Positions 59,601-61,999 of a stretch of DNA of 64,000 bases are shown here, one piece after another (position 1 is the first letter of the stretch; each line of letters begins with the position of its first letter). This stretch comes from Candidatus Omnitrophota bacterium. Its GTDB lineage: Bacteria; Omnitrophota; Omnitrophia; Omnitrophales; JACROU01. A program made the translations under genes and the position numbers. The notes under the pieces were generated by a model that saw only the letters and a list, made by a program, of their open reading frames with translations, was not told the origin of the DNA and did no database searches. The stretch spans positions 248,001-312,000 of the forward strand of contig JAJDCD010000025.1 of NCBI GenBank assembly GCA_029261035.1, given 5' to 3'.

Positions 59601-61999
59601 GAAAGAAGATAATGCTTCTCTCTACCTAATACTTTGAAGAGCATATTAATCTTACGAATAGCTCTATCTTCGAAGGGGTATATTGCAGCAAATTCTAAGA
59701 CCTCTTGCAAACGATCTAAGTCATTAAACTCAATACTAAAACCTTTGTAACCTAAAAAGCCAACCTCAATCTTAATTTCTTCTTTTTGAGCAACCTTACC
59801 CACAGTCATATTAGAGGTTATAAACGATTTCATATCCTTTAACTGAGTAATGAGTCTCCTCATATTGCTAGCTAAAACAGACTTCCCTCTTACCACAATT
59901 CGGATTTTTTCGTCTTCACGCTCCACCCTAACTCTATCTAGAGAGTCAAAGTCTTCAGATTTTTCTGAAACAATTGCTTTTAATAAAAGTTCTAAATTCT
60001 TGTAGTCCTGATTCCCCACGCGATAATCAATTTTTTCTCCTACTCTCATAACAGTCAATTCTAAACCACCAATTTGAGACAGCATTTTTGCTTGAATAAT
60101 TTTATCTACAAACAAAGGAATCTTCTTCAAAGACAAAGCAAGTTCTCGATTCCCTTCTGATTCGTACGTTTCTCCGTCAACAGAAATAATATATTTTAAA
60201 CCATCCCTAACAACGCTAATTTCATGCCCTACACTTCCTAAACTAGCACCAGAAACTTTCTTATTCTTCTTATCTTTAAATCCACCAGGAAGTTTAGTAG
60301 GCAATTTTGATTTTTTAACTGCAGGAGGAAGTTTAGATTTTGGTCTTTCAAAAGGTTTCTTTCCTAAACTATTAGCAACCGAAGCTACTAATTGTTCTCT
60401 TTGAGAAGCTGACACCCCTAATTGAATAGGGTTAACAACTGACAAATGCTGCTTCATCACATTGGATACGTCAACCGAACCCAACATAGACTCAACATAA
60501 GTCCTGTGAGAATCATTTTCAAGATAAGGTGCAATCGTAGAATAGCTCCACTGATGCTGTTTATAAAAATCCGTCAAAGCTCCAGCATGAAAACCCCCTG
60601 TAATCACGAGCGCTTTTGATTTTTTCTTTTCTTTAAGAGTTTTCTGAATTGTTTGGGTAAAAGCGCCTTCTCGAGCTTCTGCTATTTGATAAAATTGGAG
60701 AGCATTTTGAAATACATCATTTATCTGAGATTCTTCGTTGTTCTTTTCCTCTTCACCCAGAATGACAGTGGTAGGAGAGTTCTTCACTTCTGCCCAGTCT
60801 GTTCGAGTGAGTTGGAGTAAGAGTAGTTTCCTTAATAGTTTAAATGCTCCGACATTTCGAATCGCTTCTTTAGCACTTTCTGTTACTGCTAATTTGTTAG
60901 AGATGAGCTCAATCCATTGCGCGAGTTCTGCGAACAGCTCTTTGCTTTGGAGTTCATATTGGAAAATAATGTTTTTGGTATATTCTGAAAAGTGAGGATA
61001 ATCTTTGAAATCAAAGCCTTTTGGTTCTAATTCTTGGTGGAGTTTTTCAAGTAAATGGCGTGGGTTGGTTTCGACATAATTTTCAAAGAAGATCTTTTGT
61101 ATTAGATCCTTCGTTTCACTCAGAATGACAAATTTGGATAGGATAAGCTCCCACCCTTGTTGAGCTTGTGCAATAGTATTTTTTTCTGACTCTGTTTTTA
61201 ATTTGAGTAATCGAAGTAAGTTAGGAAATTGTCTTTGTTCTATTGGGTTTCTCAAATCTCTTTCAAGATGTCTTTGACTCATATGATCCAAATCTGAAAG
61301 AACCTTCATTAAAGAAAAGTTCTTCTCGCCCATATCCAAAGATATTCTTAACAAAGACAAAAGATCTCCTGTATCTGTACTCTTAGAAACAAGCAACGTT
61401 AATTCTTTATCTAAACTCTGTCTCTGTAACTCTAGCCACTCTTTAACTTCATCTTCATGTATTAATACTTGCTTCAGAGCTTCTACATTTTTTAGATAGA
61501 GTTCTGGATTTTCAATTCCTACAAACTCCACCTTCTTATTTCCATGTTTGGATAAAAATAGGTCCGACTGGGTCGCTTCTCCCATCTGGGAAAGCTTATC
61601 TAATATTTTTTTATTTAATTCTGGATTTTCCGTGAAATTAAGCAAATCAGCATCTAAACCTTGCTCCGTGGCCGCCTCAACAAAAATGAGATCGATGTCG
61701 TGCTGCTCGACAAGATATTCCATAATAGAAGCTAAATTTTTCTGAGCTTCATAGTTCGCATGAGCATCTTGAAGATGAATGATTAAGGGATGTTCCTGAG
61801 TCGGTTTTGAAGAAAGAAAGTTTTTTTCTTGAACAGAACCTAATTCTGAAGGAATAGACAATTGTAAATCATAAAAAGGAAGACGGTCTACCTGCTTAGG
61901 TAGAGACGCTAAGGGAATTTGCCCATAACTAAGAGTATTCCATGAAAAGAGTAAACAAGTAATTAAAGCTATAAATCTAAGATATTTTTTAAAATACAT
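37802..61999 (-). CDS. Giant multidomain protein (about 8065 residues) divided by 23 [A/G]-x-S-L-G motifs; putative polyprotein
   Basis: One unbroken frame of about 24.2 kb. I place the start at the ATG at 61999, which opens a signal peptide (KKYLRFIALITCLLFSWNTL, then SYGQ); a TTG at 62035 gives 12 extra residues. A GGGAGG lies 15 bases ahead. The motif [A/G]-x-S-L-G occurs 23 times, at Ser residues 544, 586, 1042, 1724, 1900, 2318, 2889, 2931, 3421, 3445, 3521, 4043, 4253, 4316, 4362, 4684, 4889, 5069, 5618, 5746, 7092, 7528 and 7786. Segments between motifs are 24 to 1346 residues long and mostly unrelated; they are listed as separate entries. No named family covers the whole. Mixed content (signal peptide, membrane anchors, internal lipobox, phosphatase, kinase-like, GHKL-like and HTH units) suggests a polyprotein cut after export. 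No frameshift is seen. Function unknown. Confidence 0.88.
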   Translation of the reverse strand: MYFKKYLRFIALITCLLFSWNTLSYGQIPLASLPKQVDRLPFYDLQLSIPSELGSVQEKNFLSSKPTQEHPLIIHLQDAHANYEAQKNLASIMEYLVEQHDIDLIFVEAATEQGLDADLLNFTENPELNKKILDKLSQMGEATQSDLFLSKHGNKKVEFVGIENPELYLKNVEALKQVLIHEDEVKEWLELQRQSLDKELTLLVSKSTDTGDLLSLLRISLDMGEKNFSLMKVLSDLDHMSQRHLERDLRNPIEQRQFPNLLRLLKLKTESEKNTIAQAQQGWELILSKFVILSETKDLIQKIFFENYVETNPRHLLEKLHQELEPKGFDFKDYPHFSEYTKNIIFQYELQSKELFAELAQWIELISNKLAVTESAKEAIRNVGAFKLLRKLLLLQLTRTDWAEVKNSPTTVILGEEEKNNEESQINDVFQNALQFYQIAEAREGAFTQTIQKTLKEKKKSKALVITGGFHAGALTDFYKQHQWSYSTIAPYLENDSHRTYVESMLGSVDVSNVMKQHLSVVNPIQLGVSASQREQLVASVANSLGKKPFERPKSKLPPAVKKSKLPTKLPGGFKDKKNKKVSGASLGSVGHEISVVRDGLKYIISVDGETYESEGNRELALSLKKIPLFVDKIIQAKMLSQIGGLELTVMRVGEKIDYRVGNQDYKNLELLLKAIVSEKSEDFDSLDRVRVEREDEKIRIVVRGKSVLASNMRRLITQLKDMKSFITSNMTVGKVAQKEEIKIEVGFLGYKGFSIEFNDLDRLQEVLEFAAIYPFEDRAIRKINMLFKVLGREKHYLLSILDSDSKTVVEKILKGLSVSQITAYFRDELQAEISEEEVLEIAHDAIDTIDTIIFEDEKGNGKRSKSKQENWNKVSALTEDLIELFLERQIAVDVKRLEDGSVQVLYGPHSIHLNRNTGSVFVRGSSKEFRVRQWEFAFAVATKKAKSFIEREGYPPKLSVVTYLKSIVNIGLDNKGKLFLIVPDSFIKRSKRLLDTFFPGKDQSLYPIQVISETDKEIIKTLELAILKQEVDLGEESVGASLGERKALEISTVGPVSKTIAQKLLNHFRDSEIYREVQGPIIATHLHPHGLEIKIIYDKKSIFTLDSVDVSAFKDAQEEIVDQLLLPIKEQMDQQSLQKIEQIKQKRAKSRKFLLFGGVATSLLLIAMFGWKMIFLKTENESVPTLTSDEEITPEVPVPLTVEQIERRDFGAWYPIVVELRRVKLENHLFSPNITSSVRELVRLMGSADRDQLRLSPKGKSAFRREALEYGYRMAVDIARPGIGAAAKDRLVQRLLSVTTFVTGLPEGVNGQTRTENGGSTWTIVMSEEKTFTEDSHLFVLGLPAVFHEGTHWIIRNDESSFNRGLTQRERLELQLIDMRAAVFQSWLSTIYLSAYTDSDYDGHLLRWKKALQQNPDLSMADLTRMADEVQMPELERLLRQNANIDERKIPNMMTHAQRPLIFPLVWLLRFNGDPNRTPLTGFKYTLNGYLERRGIEADDVTWEQLKTSIIPNMDHDSFITTYSDRLLAAYGLYLAIVSSEEPKEWVRQALLYYRIVLSLQWNPAESEMIVRLMNSVNTTEGAFATELDTLTTRLVSRLGEATIIEKLQAEGATPSSEDVRNYVRRHILSVFRRNLEAAVKASVRSANILPGVDRAGFNRHQETLREIFNPSTILRPTEQETRTQMDALLERRILDPKTLPDLISLNAPSKFLPDNTNIQAASLGKDERGKEQEYAVFPHMYFSTNSFSAFLELPAELMPRTTKATFSIKLEPKHIDENPVLHIRFSTKPPTEKSVPANIVIQNEYGRELVGYAVPERENLYTPVEVSFPNTNGKTQVLELDLTPYIIPGTQDHAFNRDRLVHQISLFNHLGGVTTIHDIRVISKVTAAQKSPKARGASLGKKKGPEKWLDFKPSDTDDIYHSWGVIPELKGRSRLLMDYPFLMTDFDLWYKRPHYLYGTSVGILKAQVTLGRMGGYPAFSDDIVKADPDNPMVFSSKGRIFFMLQRTKDNLFQAYEMVIGYADRTAESGRAETAYEFYKQLWEKFQIKLPLPPLEDFKRRAVLRLPVEDVQPFLRPSFDPLTGQGERFSSKRGIPIKYLRNAEIILEEEIPVKQGVFKMRIGLNRQTSSFQEHGMMLHPSEITEADAKRYRALFRLADVAVYFKDKWKPFAEEVTFQPESFRLKAFVYLSSLISFVRTSVKLGAFLFAAQWVLFSHPYSLASFSIYYFSLATFLWLLPNLLYPIRRLLSPMSDPSVPYPDAEWKQFRQELDTMLAAEAARRNLKLEDMFPQLNKNGKGEQNEGQETDDSENTEASSLGESKELFTLGFAEVQTRLAQIDFLSGKGLPKHEKVQKKALRSKIAKKIISRRDNKTQSLITTQDIQTIILEMNDGSLSEEESQKLLQELKNLFRINQERKIKENVEKGSKERAPPFRLLIKPAIVLGVLALVFTTVLFLFPSSKPIKEKKSTASPARIRDDITFLGVESPLARKDLVKRNFQYRNFEPIEVPSDFPLTLIPVTHTGQDNARRLKDILEGIEGQLSRDPNNGVLPMVLWAEGDIDFDGLVEINGLEALRQMSKIQQKQASFNLLIEDIIKDSQTNQALNNALLAYRNQIRGRQYNFFNDQSPRAASVAQKVERLRSEFGDSSFSSHLMEWAIQNKAYLLPESRGFDSWVISWDVNKLTELAHWSLFNNDIEGAYFYSDLAFRYSVEMIYLRDRELWQQVIQMNERLWAQAVQAGYQSPNYRIVVPIGASHTSSFQLQSNQIIRPNPGRSEREITIQKELEGRLTETERKRYIEKSMLRYFIVTSVGNPDSYQAIKDIYQLFTQRMEETPMTYEQLLRLLGDRLSGEKKRNRGEITIRPILLDLLLEKELITAEEKRVLARSLGKQPFERPKSKVPPRVKKSKLPTKFPGGFEEKKKKKTSGASLGKGKFSKHVNAIRTIFERNSKNSFQLLESSDLSKNEKEVVEFALLDPSLKIRQIEEILGIAQPSVTIYRRRALKKLLEAEEILKQGGELKPDDSKQKLRALPQIEELFKRNPNSKERLLNVSGLSENEKKVVEFVLLYPSLKTKRIGEILGIAQPSVSIYRRRALEKLLKAEEILKQGGELKPDDSKQEKREKIRRSKKRRVLPQIEELFKRNPNSKEQLLNGSGLSENERRIVEFALSDPDLTIEKIANKIGVAYSSASIFRSRALEKLLEAEEILKQGGELKPDDSKQEKREKIRRSKKTRVVPQIEELFKRNPNSKEQLLNGSGLSENEKKVVKFVLLEPSLKIKRIGEILGIAQTSVSIYRRRALEKLLKAEEILVGSEVNESQLEQLEGIQLVSDESNEPKFEIDVTVSDFEEVNRDLLFDYMDSWHVIVLKKFLKGEAVVKIANDFGISPVLTLKLLKEAKEFVVKLSEGEVPPDEASAQASSLGDEKLSKDLTVKLAGSDRVDADSLGVEGESSEDEDESFVTELFNSVVPSPRLSDADIAQAKARIMAGVASNAGESNEASEAEQDAVLKSDDSDEVEASSLGKSPIRTLPVNKNFDLYFEPEDLVESLSYLDLRRLFRDAREAMLSYSRTARPWTRMDEAMPGLDFESQPGAIVHITDGENVLPIGDLQGHYYNLVEMLMHPRVLSGLKDGTLHLVFLGDLIHPSGNLMLKKNAQTQSLATLILFMQLKTAFPGNIHTILGNHELSHVEGSNFSARKKDPKGKEHYQNKEFENSLEARYGTKQKRQLAHHLDSLFRSLPLMIRIRVGKEYLMALHANPPVDVMFPKEAENPIKLAQILVSSEDLAQDELPLYDLVSLEELANVLYWGGYRVNENPYLHTLVNKREFDSEKQQQFLSTMGLAGILTGHTIPIPRYARDRGFKIFSSAGPTIQLMRMGYFENDLILDASSDLDQPEKHIATLLIGMNQELPRKSEDETIDWPKLLDSLESPAVQLINQDSVTRTMKLRNLAGKPLGKSKEGKIKSTNKLRELLILLRGGLSRRAIASHPAMSHSAFQIRRYESKAKFVPADYLRELRDVIGFGLEWNEDNKWALEPSSLVEGSSLGDRYARRHSNIEKSGLKRGDEIYYKELTYFSVPGKKEENALRDLVREMVRSIYQSVGKLHMSETELLRRLKVENEFLIGKINAVMFFSLENSWDAFVERKQKEPGFKDDLHIVYRAYVEDGNLIIELIDNGNGEVHFNKSDSKLKDDQFLGGMGMDEDVIQRIASDVSVRRRPAFIDLFNRLETKGAIRQIRIPLETVLSQSGKYSASSLGKDSLKEIESTQITDRELPLTLLGAVSLGFVLAVSGYLAYEAMRAPPYIPTPQGIPSTQGMSLGEDPLDKDLDDLTDEEFELEIIGTLGYWFGGKRNKEDGDGVEADSLGSQEIETSKWAAFFSFSVLALAFYGIVFSQVNVEVVHYVIGLISFIAFPVSVLGLIHSLGLPFLSQKIKLPPRSLRQSNPEIYKERVVDFFRYPMLNEIDYLKRVLKLIPEDGVFSEEQKASLLKHGFLEKVLHYYLMRVHSLNDEASRRVLKSAVKTSGQKNIKQILSSKRNEDLMYFIYSDGTIRSYSIAQYKFTPLNKPFKYSDYSIILEKEEGEGLVVVSSLSSMQYIESRYNFIIQTINLDPDVPEESRYKVYKAFRHSLFMGDSVTLVNFSILFSQKNDDRKDLGYIQIDSGIYSVDFDKKRTEEFAPQSVEAKSLGGAEEQLESIEAEVLLKRKQMATLDTFGLLLEIVSEQPKALVVIDVLSLIHLIFALNPEIATEENKELVARYIADYISRNYPSDIVFSEFIATKIEEIKSKGLFYFVADPILLFVSGVNLTLILNSSFSMETIPIFLISVLLPIMIVVGTLVKLKRLFNSITMNFSALGNLMKINAKSLEILSTEYSRDSGEGESVGEMLEGDSLGRRLGFRSGFLLLTLLAGPTALAGCNLIKTTQQTGIKSIEALKGMEVIEEVNGPKYTFKDNQLTLFPNEGYFMATPSQPIDLDQFRYLNLWIEAESEAWFWLGLLNREVKPLVRENKLGAITVEAEEGLQKITIDLHSKMKLWDRLFGTNIVKAIGFVNPISEKGPIVIKRMSFSRAESLGKPLLSSETKYKIKPYGPHQLTIPLDVLKDNDFIRETIQNLNLPVGLTPLKWIKFERVKTNLQKNIYKVQLVSEEDVESSFYIYETRGNKTDLNKYVNNYQRAADYMASTSGFDLFPRVGAVQEGKAGFLYQSVEYVEPVTHDPSNIKLIPHIIESYLRLLDHSWAIGDFRWDQFSVTRDQNGNRIAKMVDLDVLEYFPNNLKALEHHFFEFISYIMKRPNAEELFDQLISLMRNKGYLSRQVLDGVVRRFESGNFSRTYSSDPNLIKMLRSHLDGWLRDDQIKRSKELVQRIKELRIDPISFNQKTKSLPWSREHIQLLKLGVNPKVVLEGIRFEYGADRANMGRSSQQRHSWWQRNHNLTKNKSRKGLEIMVREGLAVMPYQYRSYFVGTGAGHSDNIWYIIHQSMHDVFWNTLTESQRNEFKAILIEMKKKYIEQFPYKVFDSDYDKVDLGLGNTIYEDDEHIIQNLENVSEAFARIVGAYLGDQLGQNNYYYNRDSPSFYNLKPFYEFLERELELVSSPEHLEQLLSAVDSSFKNETEGLSAQSLGEESSYLREKFGHLVTMELISLQDWILGGLTGELLKDPLKNSRLLQRLKQIAEKIFITGPVHNSDAEEDELVRDFRMIIDITSEFFEGQKPSVVDIMQIFIAQRSGVVFFAEDLGTPRPKEYVEGNSLGVEEDRRVGLTRGNVPVYELQQDFLRVRQAQYLIKERRFEEAEQNLRNLLYSSPDYHFALEILARAIFRSARTGDKDRLQEALYIVEKAYRIKPDDFRKMILKANILIKLELKIEALRVVEEILDVGKHDIFARNSAAKLLIQLGMNDRAIQISEHSVRMNPSNSFAHNMLAKAYLNQGDANRALEVVEKALSVDRRNYWTLMLELRVLVALGKYELGLSKAEMLKEMYPDDSWVRVYELEFLLSLGKYQEAYKKAKLHLKKHKNSRTLRWYQIRSLGVAARVEVQKGDLAKAKQMLDHAKELIHQYDISIRVFNLDSEEKVKGRGSLSSGAASIVNYDSSLDVFYESGLAHVFDRHMLSPESNLDGAMTSFFPRELDQIQVREIVLEGIQRGVNYKKILPSWELNWYLHFLEPSSDNKGVSILRSIIEPTAEDEGRLVTSFPIVGDEVHTYIFGERIGADKANLLGRYQVIYNLSSRKSLFLRWGSVLRSKGVSFIINHLRNQFGGIKSKDVFTLLLLLARHGVLESKKDGFELSFDGIGYKELPEWAQRQWKAQFDNKGDITLLEKVKNENLDVKSASTSSRVAKIGKTSFPLAKVLLKKGKTLEDLVSDIKIVTASKLEKMNSDPQSVPVSLVQAIAEYLGVTVTEVIVGKALEEALLDGGEGKKSIGNRIWLLRLSKGMNRADLLKTNTLFVKKSVKKIEQGKEKLSDKEISVVAEYFGVHQDLLKRGKEPVFKAVSRNAESETLIEELDLSDDDVGNDLLNIALLNSSKLKATEVRENIKHKIREILSKKGVSLSNPITVDIKVGKKRPLVLEGGHIVITAPRKELKKINILNSSEDINQLINFIEVIRVSRLTFQSSFPVVDIVEEDPVNIVAELPVEEDAFQINQNGLEKYLESNGVFEFDEFSGSLEVLVKDVISVISGGRDKSKNLVFGEVVWQIVSNQTAPVALVLEDGKKIIKLRIDLVANPTVAYLASKEILTFHMLDNYPDRMWLRLWSFIHIIHEISSVSEESIDKVYDILSHVWAEASFRMMKNLVSSFGRFSMHSEPFQKEVIYAFFHLNPELKSEYLANYSERDFLNAYKGVNKAINEKFLMAHINYFGSLASNSHETLMEYVSQLVKERGWYFLAEILLTEVRNAVIPKMYILIMKSLNFEDAVRLVAAMDESLILAEDLFDGKTTLSFMNQIDNVVNKYRMDSQRIWEEIQKRKKSGASDDAFDELMSYATGTGMINPENRKKKVELGDELPDRDVEKEQQSSCFYRLTDIMSRIGKGETVQSVLQVSYLLDKIDQRLRFQLEMKDLDAARIIAGLLEDERKGNKSSGGYTYKPKKVSSEDIEGKSLGNEQSDDAIKHEQEINKNSDSAKPTTVIETKYKKLREYFSLAQEEGLFDALSQQQKQVIALILSGKRNKQIAEEMDITPSDVSVAMSRAKAKFKKMRSGNTVRTITYFDYDKEKEYWEKEKKSGYLEQLSTREQKVIHLLVSGKRKEEIAVEVGISVGAVSNNLDKAKKKLNKLKQGLPVNNVEYVDYQKLKSFFLEVKEQGFLDKLTKREKQILKLFLTGRQPSAIAKQLKVDSATVRDTIKRTKQKIDDLIAGKEVSSRWEIDYEAYRVLWQAAKGVYWDRLSETEKRVIEGVLLGNTIPEVIKETSLNESTVYLAFRTANKKANHPDSGNEIRKRKKANYKEEIQFFSKAKEEGLLEVLSFQEKRVIEGILSGKKYVEIAEWLEVTQAAIYLHRKKAREKIGQQRQAAKEKEGIIIPFPDSNNTGSQIKASSLGGVRDYEVDREFLRKAQEEGLYEKLPKEEKEVAWRILLGYRVAIIAIETNVTPTTVLRRLDRAKSNISLMREGKWTSKEEQARIKAETKALQDKTRMKIFRKAKREGLFKQLSIREKEVVQLFMSGKKVPEIARQFNANIQSISQSLSRAEEKIQRLRKGEDISGRKELKRKKEIRYFKEVKKEGWFERFASSHRQVAEMIIEGNRVGDIAQELGVSQPNISARIRKMKDRVKRFRRERRMQEALEAMNQKRSEASSLGGELTRGIDYSVLIQFQNGLVRNGQGYRNVLSILSVGTDVTDRVFAPDDGVLMGDLLNVVLGIKPLYAQSSTRPLVDLGVTQGGFNQFVLKRILDSQLTESPVVVVVTESMIVNGIQALVESLRPQDRIVAIDDVGTEYDAIPEIREVASGKNIHVKSLRTNTPYASELNLMFRGFGQRFSLEALEDTVSMPDKAKNLLRFKLDKERLSEHQIHPQILFSLLRALASVSADPVAQERLFTEVGLESKDGFWLVGEGVFAVLDSLLEEFKATQQIKQAA
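38645..40726 (-). other. Giant protein: second HTH array, eight LuxR/sigma-4-like units
   Basis: Residues about 7092-7786, interrupted by an SLG motif at 7528. Eight units of about 50 residues repeat the pattern L-S-x-x-E-x-x-V-I ... SGK-x-x-x-I-A ... (for example LSTREQKVIHLLVSGKRKEE and LTKREKQILKLFLTGRQPSA). The order LS..E..V / I A / V S . A K is that of LuxR/GerE and sigma-70 region 4 DNA-binding domains. Units are joined by Lys/Arg-rich linkers. DNA binding is expected from the fold; the target is unknown. Confidence 0.75.
40727..44764 (-). other. Giant protein: TPR array, possible nuclease-like domain, XRE-type HTH and helical region
   Basis: Residues 5746-7091, the longest segment. 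5760-6057 is a TPR array of about seven units (AKAYLNQGDANRALEVVEKA). Residues 6099-6104 are HVFDRH, followed by SFFPRE and a helix, which loosely resembles BECR/EndoU-type RNase toxins. About 6410-6470 is XRE-like (GNRIWLLRLSKGMNRADLLK). The rest (about 6550-7080) is mostly helical and unassigned. Only the TPR and XRE calls are reasonably firm. Confidence 0.6.
44765..45148 (-). other. Giant protein: short helical segment
   Basis: Residues 5618-5745, 128 residues, mostly helical (SYLREKFGHLVTMELISLQD). It is bounded by QSLG and NSLG motifs. No family recognised. Confidence 0.4.
45149..46795 (-). other. Giant protein: kinase-like segment
   Basis: Residues 5069-5617. The stretch LLDHSWAIGDFRWDQFSV near 5236 followed by AKMVDLDVLEYF resembles the catalytic loop and metal-binding Asp of protein-kinase/aminoglycoside-kinase folds (normally H-x-D-x4-N and DFG/DxD). 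The upstream FLYQSVEYVEP fits the hinge. The family reading is uncertain and a key Asn is not obvious. The later part is helical and contains long polar loops. Confidence 0.45.
46796..47335 (-). other. Giant protein: lipoprotein-like segment with internal lipobox
   Basis: Residues 4889-5068. The SLG motif is followed at once by two arginines, a hydrophobic run (SGFLLLTLLAGPTALAG) and Cys4915, giving L-A-G-C, a standard type II signal peptide and lipobox 26 residues after the Ser. The mature part looks like a beta-sandwich of carbohydrate-binding type (YFMATPSQPIDLDQFRYLNL ... IVIKRMSFSR). As a free protein this would be a normal lipoprotein; it only works as such if the chain is cut at or near the SLG site, or if translation starts again nearby. 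Confidence 0.7.
47336..48916 (-). other. Giant protein: two membrane-anchored segments
   Basis: Residues 4362-4888, split by an SLG motif at 4684. The first begins with two helices (WAAFFSFSVLALAFYGIVF and VVHYVIGLISFIAFPVSVLG) and carries a mixed domain (VVVSSLSSMQYIESRYN). The second has a helical start, a pair of helices in the middle (FYFVADPILLFVSGVNLTLI and IPIFLISVLLPIMIVVGTLV) and a polar tail. No enzyme motif recognised. The topology would alternate across the membrane if the chain stayed whole. Confidence 0.5.
48917..49243 (-). other. Giant protein: short membrane and acidic segments
   Basis: Residues 4253-4361, cut by an SLG at 4316. The first piece has one membrane helix (LPLTLLGAVSLGFVLAVSGY, with a chance SLG inside the helix). 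The second is a 46-residue acidic piece (EDPLDKDLDDLTDEEFELE). They look like linkers or regulatory tails. Confidence 0.45.
49244..49873 (-). other. Giant protein: GHKL-ATPase-like segment
   Basis: Residues 4043-4252. Three motifs of histidine-kinase/Hsp90-type ATPases occur in order: N-box ENSWDAF (4134-4140), DNGNG G1-box (4173-4177) and GGMGM G2-like (4195-4199). No DHp helix with a phospho-His is seen, so a full sensor kinase is unlikely; an anti-sigma-type or degenerate HATPase is possible. It is flanked by SSLG motifs on both sides. Confidence 0.6.
49874..51439 (-). other. Giant protein: calcineurin-type metallophosphatase segment with HTH tail
   Basis: Residues 3521-4042. Phosphoesterase motifs in order: IGDLQGHYYN near 3610 (GD-x-x-GH), FLGDLIHPSGN near 3645 (GD), ILGNHELSHVEG near 3680 (GNHE), ALHANPPVDVM (H) and TGHTIPIP (GH). 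All metal ligands expected of PPP/MPE phosphatases appear present. The C-terminal 100 residues have a helix-turn-helix-like piece (LLRGGLSRRAIASHPAMS). Substrate unknown; Ser/Thr or Ap4A-type hydrolase are options. Confidence 0.68.
51440..51739 (-). other. Giant protein: two short SLG-bounded acidic peptides
   Basis: SLG sites at residues 3421, 3445 and 3521 cut out pieces of 24 and 76 residues, both rich in Asp, Glu and Ser (VEGESSEDEDESFVTEL). They have no fold of their own and could be released peptides or spacers. They are the closest-spaced motifs in the gene. Confidence 0.55.
51740..53209 (-). other. Giant protein: first HTH array with four near-identical repeats plus one
   Basis: Residues 2931-3420. 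Four tandem copies of a ~100-residue unit (period 306 bases at 52221, 52527 and 52833; the fourth is shorter) each hold an HTH (LSENEKKVVEFVLL, then IGEILGIAQPSVSIYRRRAL) and a linker EEILKQGGELKPDD. A fifth, diverged HTH (IANDFGISPVLTLKLLKEAK) follows. Near-identity of DNA sequence between copies points to recent duplication. Confidence 0.8.
53201..53335 (-). repeat. Giant protein: duplicated 45-residue basic linker, copy 2
   Basis: Residues 2889-2933. SLGKQPFERPKSK starts it and TSGASLG ends it; it is rich in Lys and Pro. 37 of 45 positions match copy 1 at 60236-60370. It is bounded by SLG motifs at both ends and so would be a free peptide if both were cut. Confidence 0.9.
53336..55048 (-). 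other. Giant protein: segment with one membrane helix
   Basis: Residues 2318-2888. A helix near 2435 (AIVLGVLALVFTTVLFLFP) follows about 110 polar residues; behind it is a large alpha/beta domain (FPLTLIPVTHTGQDNARRL ... IVVPIGASHTSS) with alternating helices. The VIPIGASHTS loop suggests a hydrolase-like or TraB-like module related to the N-terminal one, but I could not assign it. Confidence 0.45.
55049..56302 (-). other. Giant protein: segment with paired membrane helices
   Basis: Residues 1900-2317. The first 250 residues are a mixed domain (YLYGTSVGILKAQVTLGRMG), then two hydrophobic stretches (VKLGAFLFAAQWVLFSHPYS and FSIYYFSLATFLWLLPNLLY) and a polar tail ending TEASSLG. No enzyme motif recognised. 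Confidence 0.4.
56303..56830 (-). other. Giant protein: beta-sandwich segment
   Basis: Residues 1724-1899. Predominantly beta with alternating hydrophobics (MYFSTNSFSAFLELPAEL, ATFSIKLEP, VLELDLTPYIIPG). It resembles small carbohydrate-binding or jelly-roll modules. It ends in KARGASLG. Confidence 0.4.
56831..58876 (-). other. Giant protein: membrane-anchored segment with HExxH
   Basis: Residues 1042-1723. A helix near 1175-1195 (FLLFGGVATSLLLIAMFGW) follows a basic stretch. Residues 1349-1353 are HEGTH within LPAVFHEGTHWII, the zinc-protease motif HExxH flanked by hydrophobics as in metallopeptidases. The third ligand (a downstream Glu or His) was not identified. If active it is a candidate processing enzyme of the polyprotein. 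Confidence 0.55.
58877..60235 (-). other. Giant protein: unassigned segment
   Basis: Residues 589-1041. Alternating beta and helix pieces (RVEREDEKIRIVVRGKS, TVVEKILKGLSVSQITAYF) with a basic loop (GKRSKSKQENWN). It begins after GASLG and ends before GASLG. No family recognised. Confidence 0.4.
60236..60370 (-). repeat. Giant protein: duplicated 45-residue basic linker, copy 1
   Basis: Residues 544-588, between SLG motifs at 544 and 586. Opens SLGKKPFERPKSK, closes VSGASLG; Lys/Pro-rich, predicted disordered. Same spacing (42 residues Ser to Ser) as copy 2. Confidence 0.9.
60729..60770. repeat. Family A-like repeat in frame inside the giant gene (diverged)
   Basis: GATTCTTCG ... CACCCAGAATGACAG keeps the two ends of a family A unit with a changed middle. 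It encodes part of the Glu/Asn-rich stretch after TTVILGEEEKNN. Confidence 0.5.
61105..61131. repeat. Family A repeat in frame inside the giant gene
   Basis: GATCCTTCGTTTCACTCAGA and the following ATGACAA match the family A unit found in intergenic gaps (for example 37725-37747). Translated on the minus strand it gives FVILSETKDLIQK, close to the VILSVAKNL peptide coded by another copy at 32150. Confidence 0.8.

Larger units (their letters stand above)
60371..61999 (-). other. Giant protein: N-terminal secreted alpha/beta module
   Basis: Residues 1-543. After the signal peptide, an alpha/beta fold opens with HPLIIHLQDAHANYEAQKN near 75 and LIFVEAATEQGLD, and closes with ALVITGGFHAGALTDFYKQH near 460. 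The HLQDAH ... VEAA ... GGFHAG pattern resembles TraB/ChaN-like proteins. Two copies of an intergenic repeat lie in frame inside it (61105-61131 and 60729-60770). Function unknown. Confidence 0.55.
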
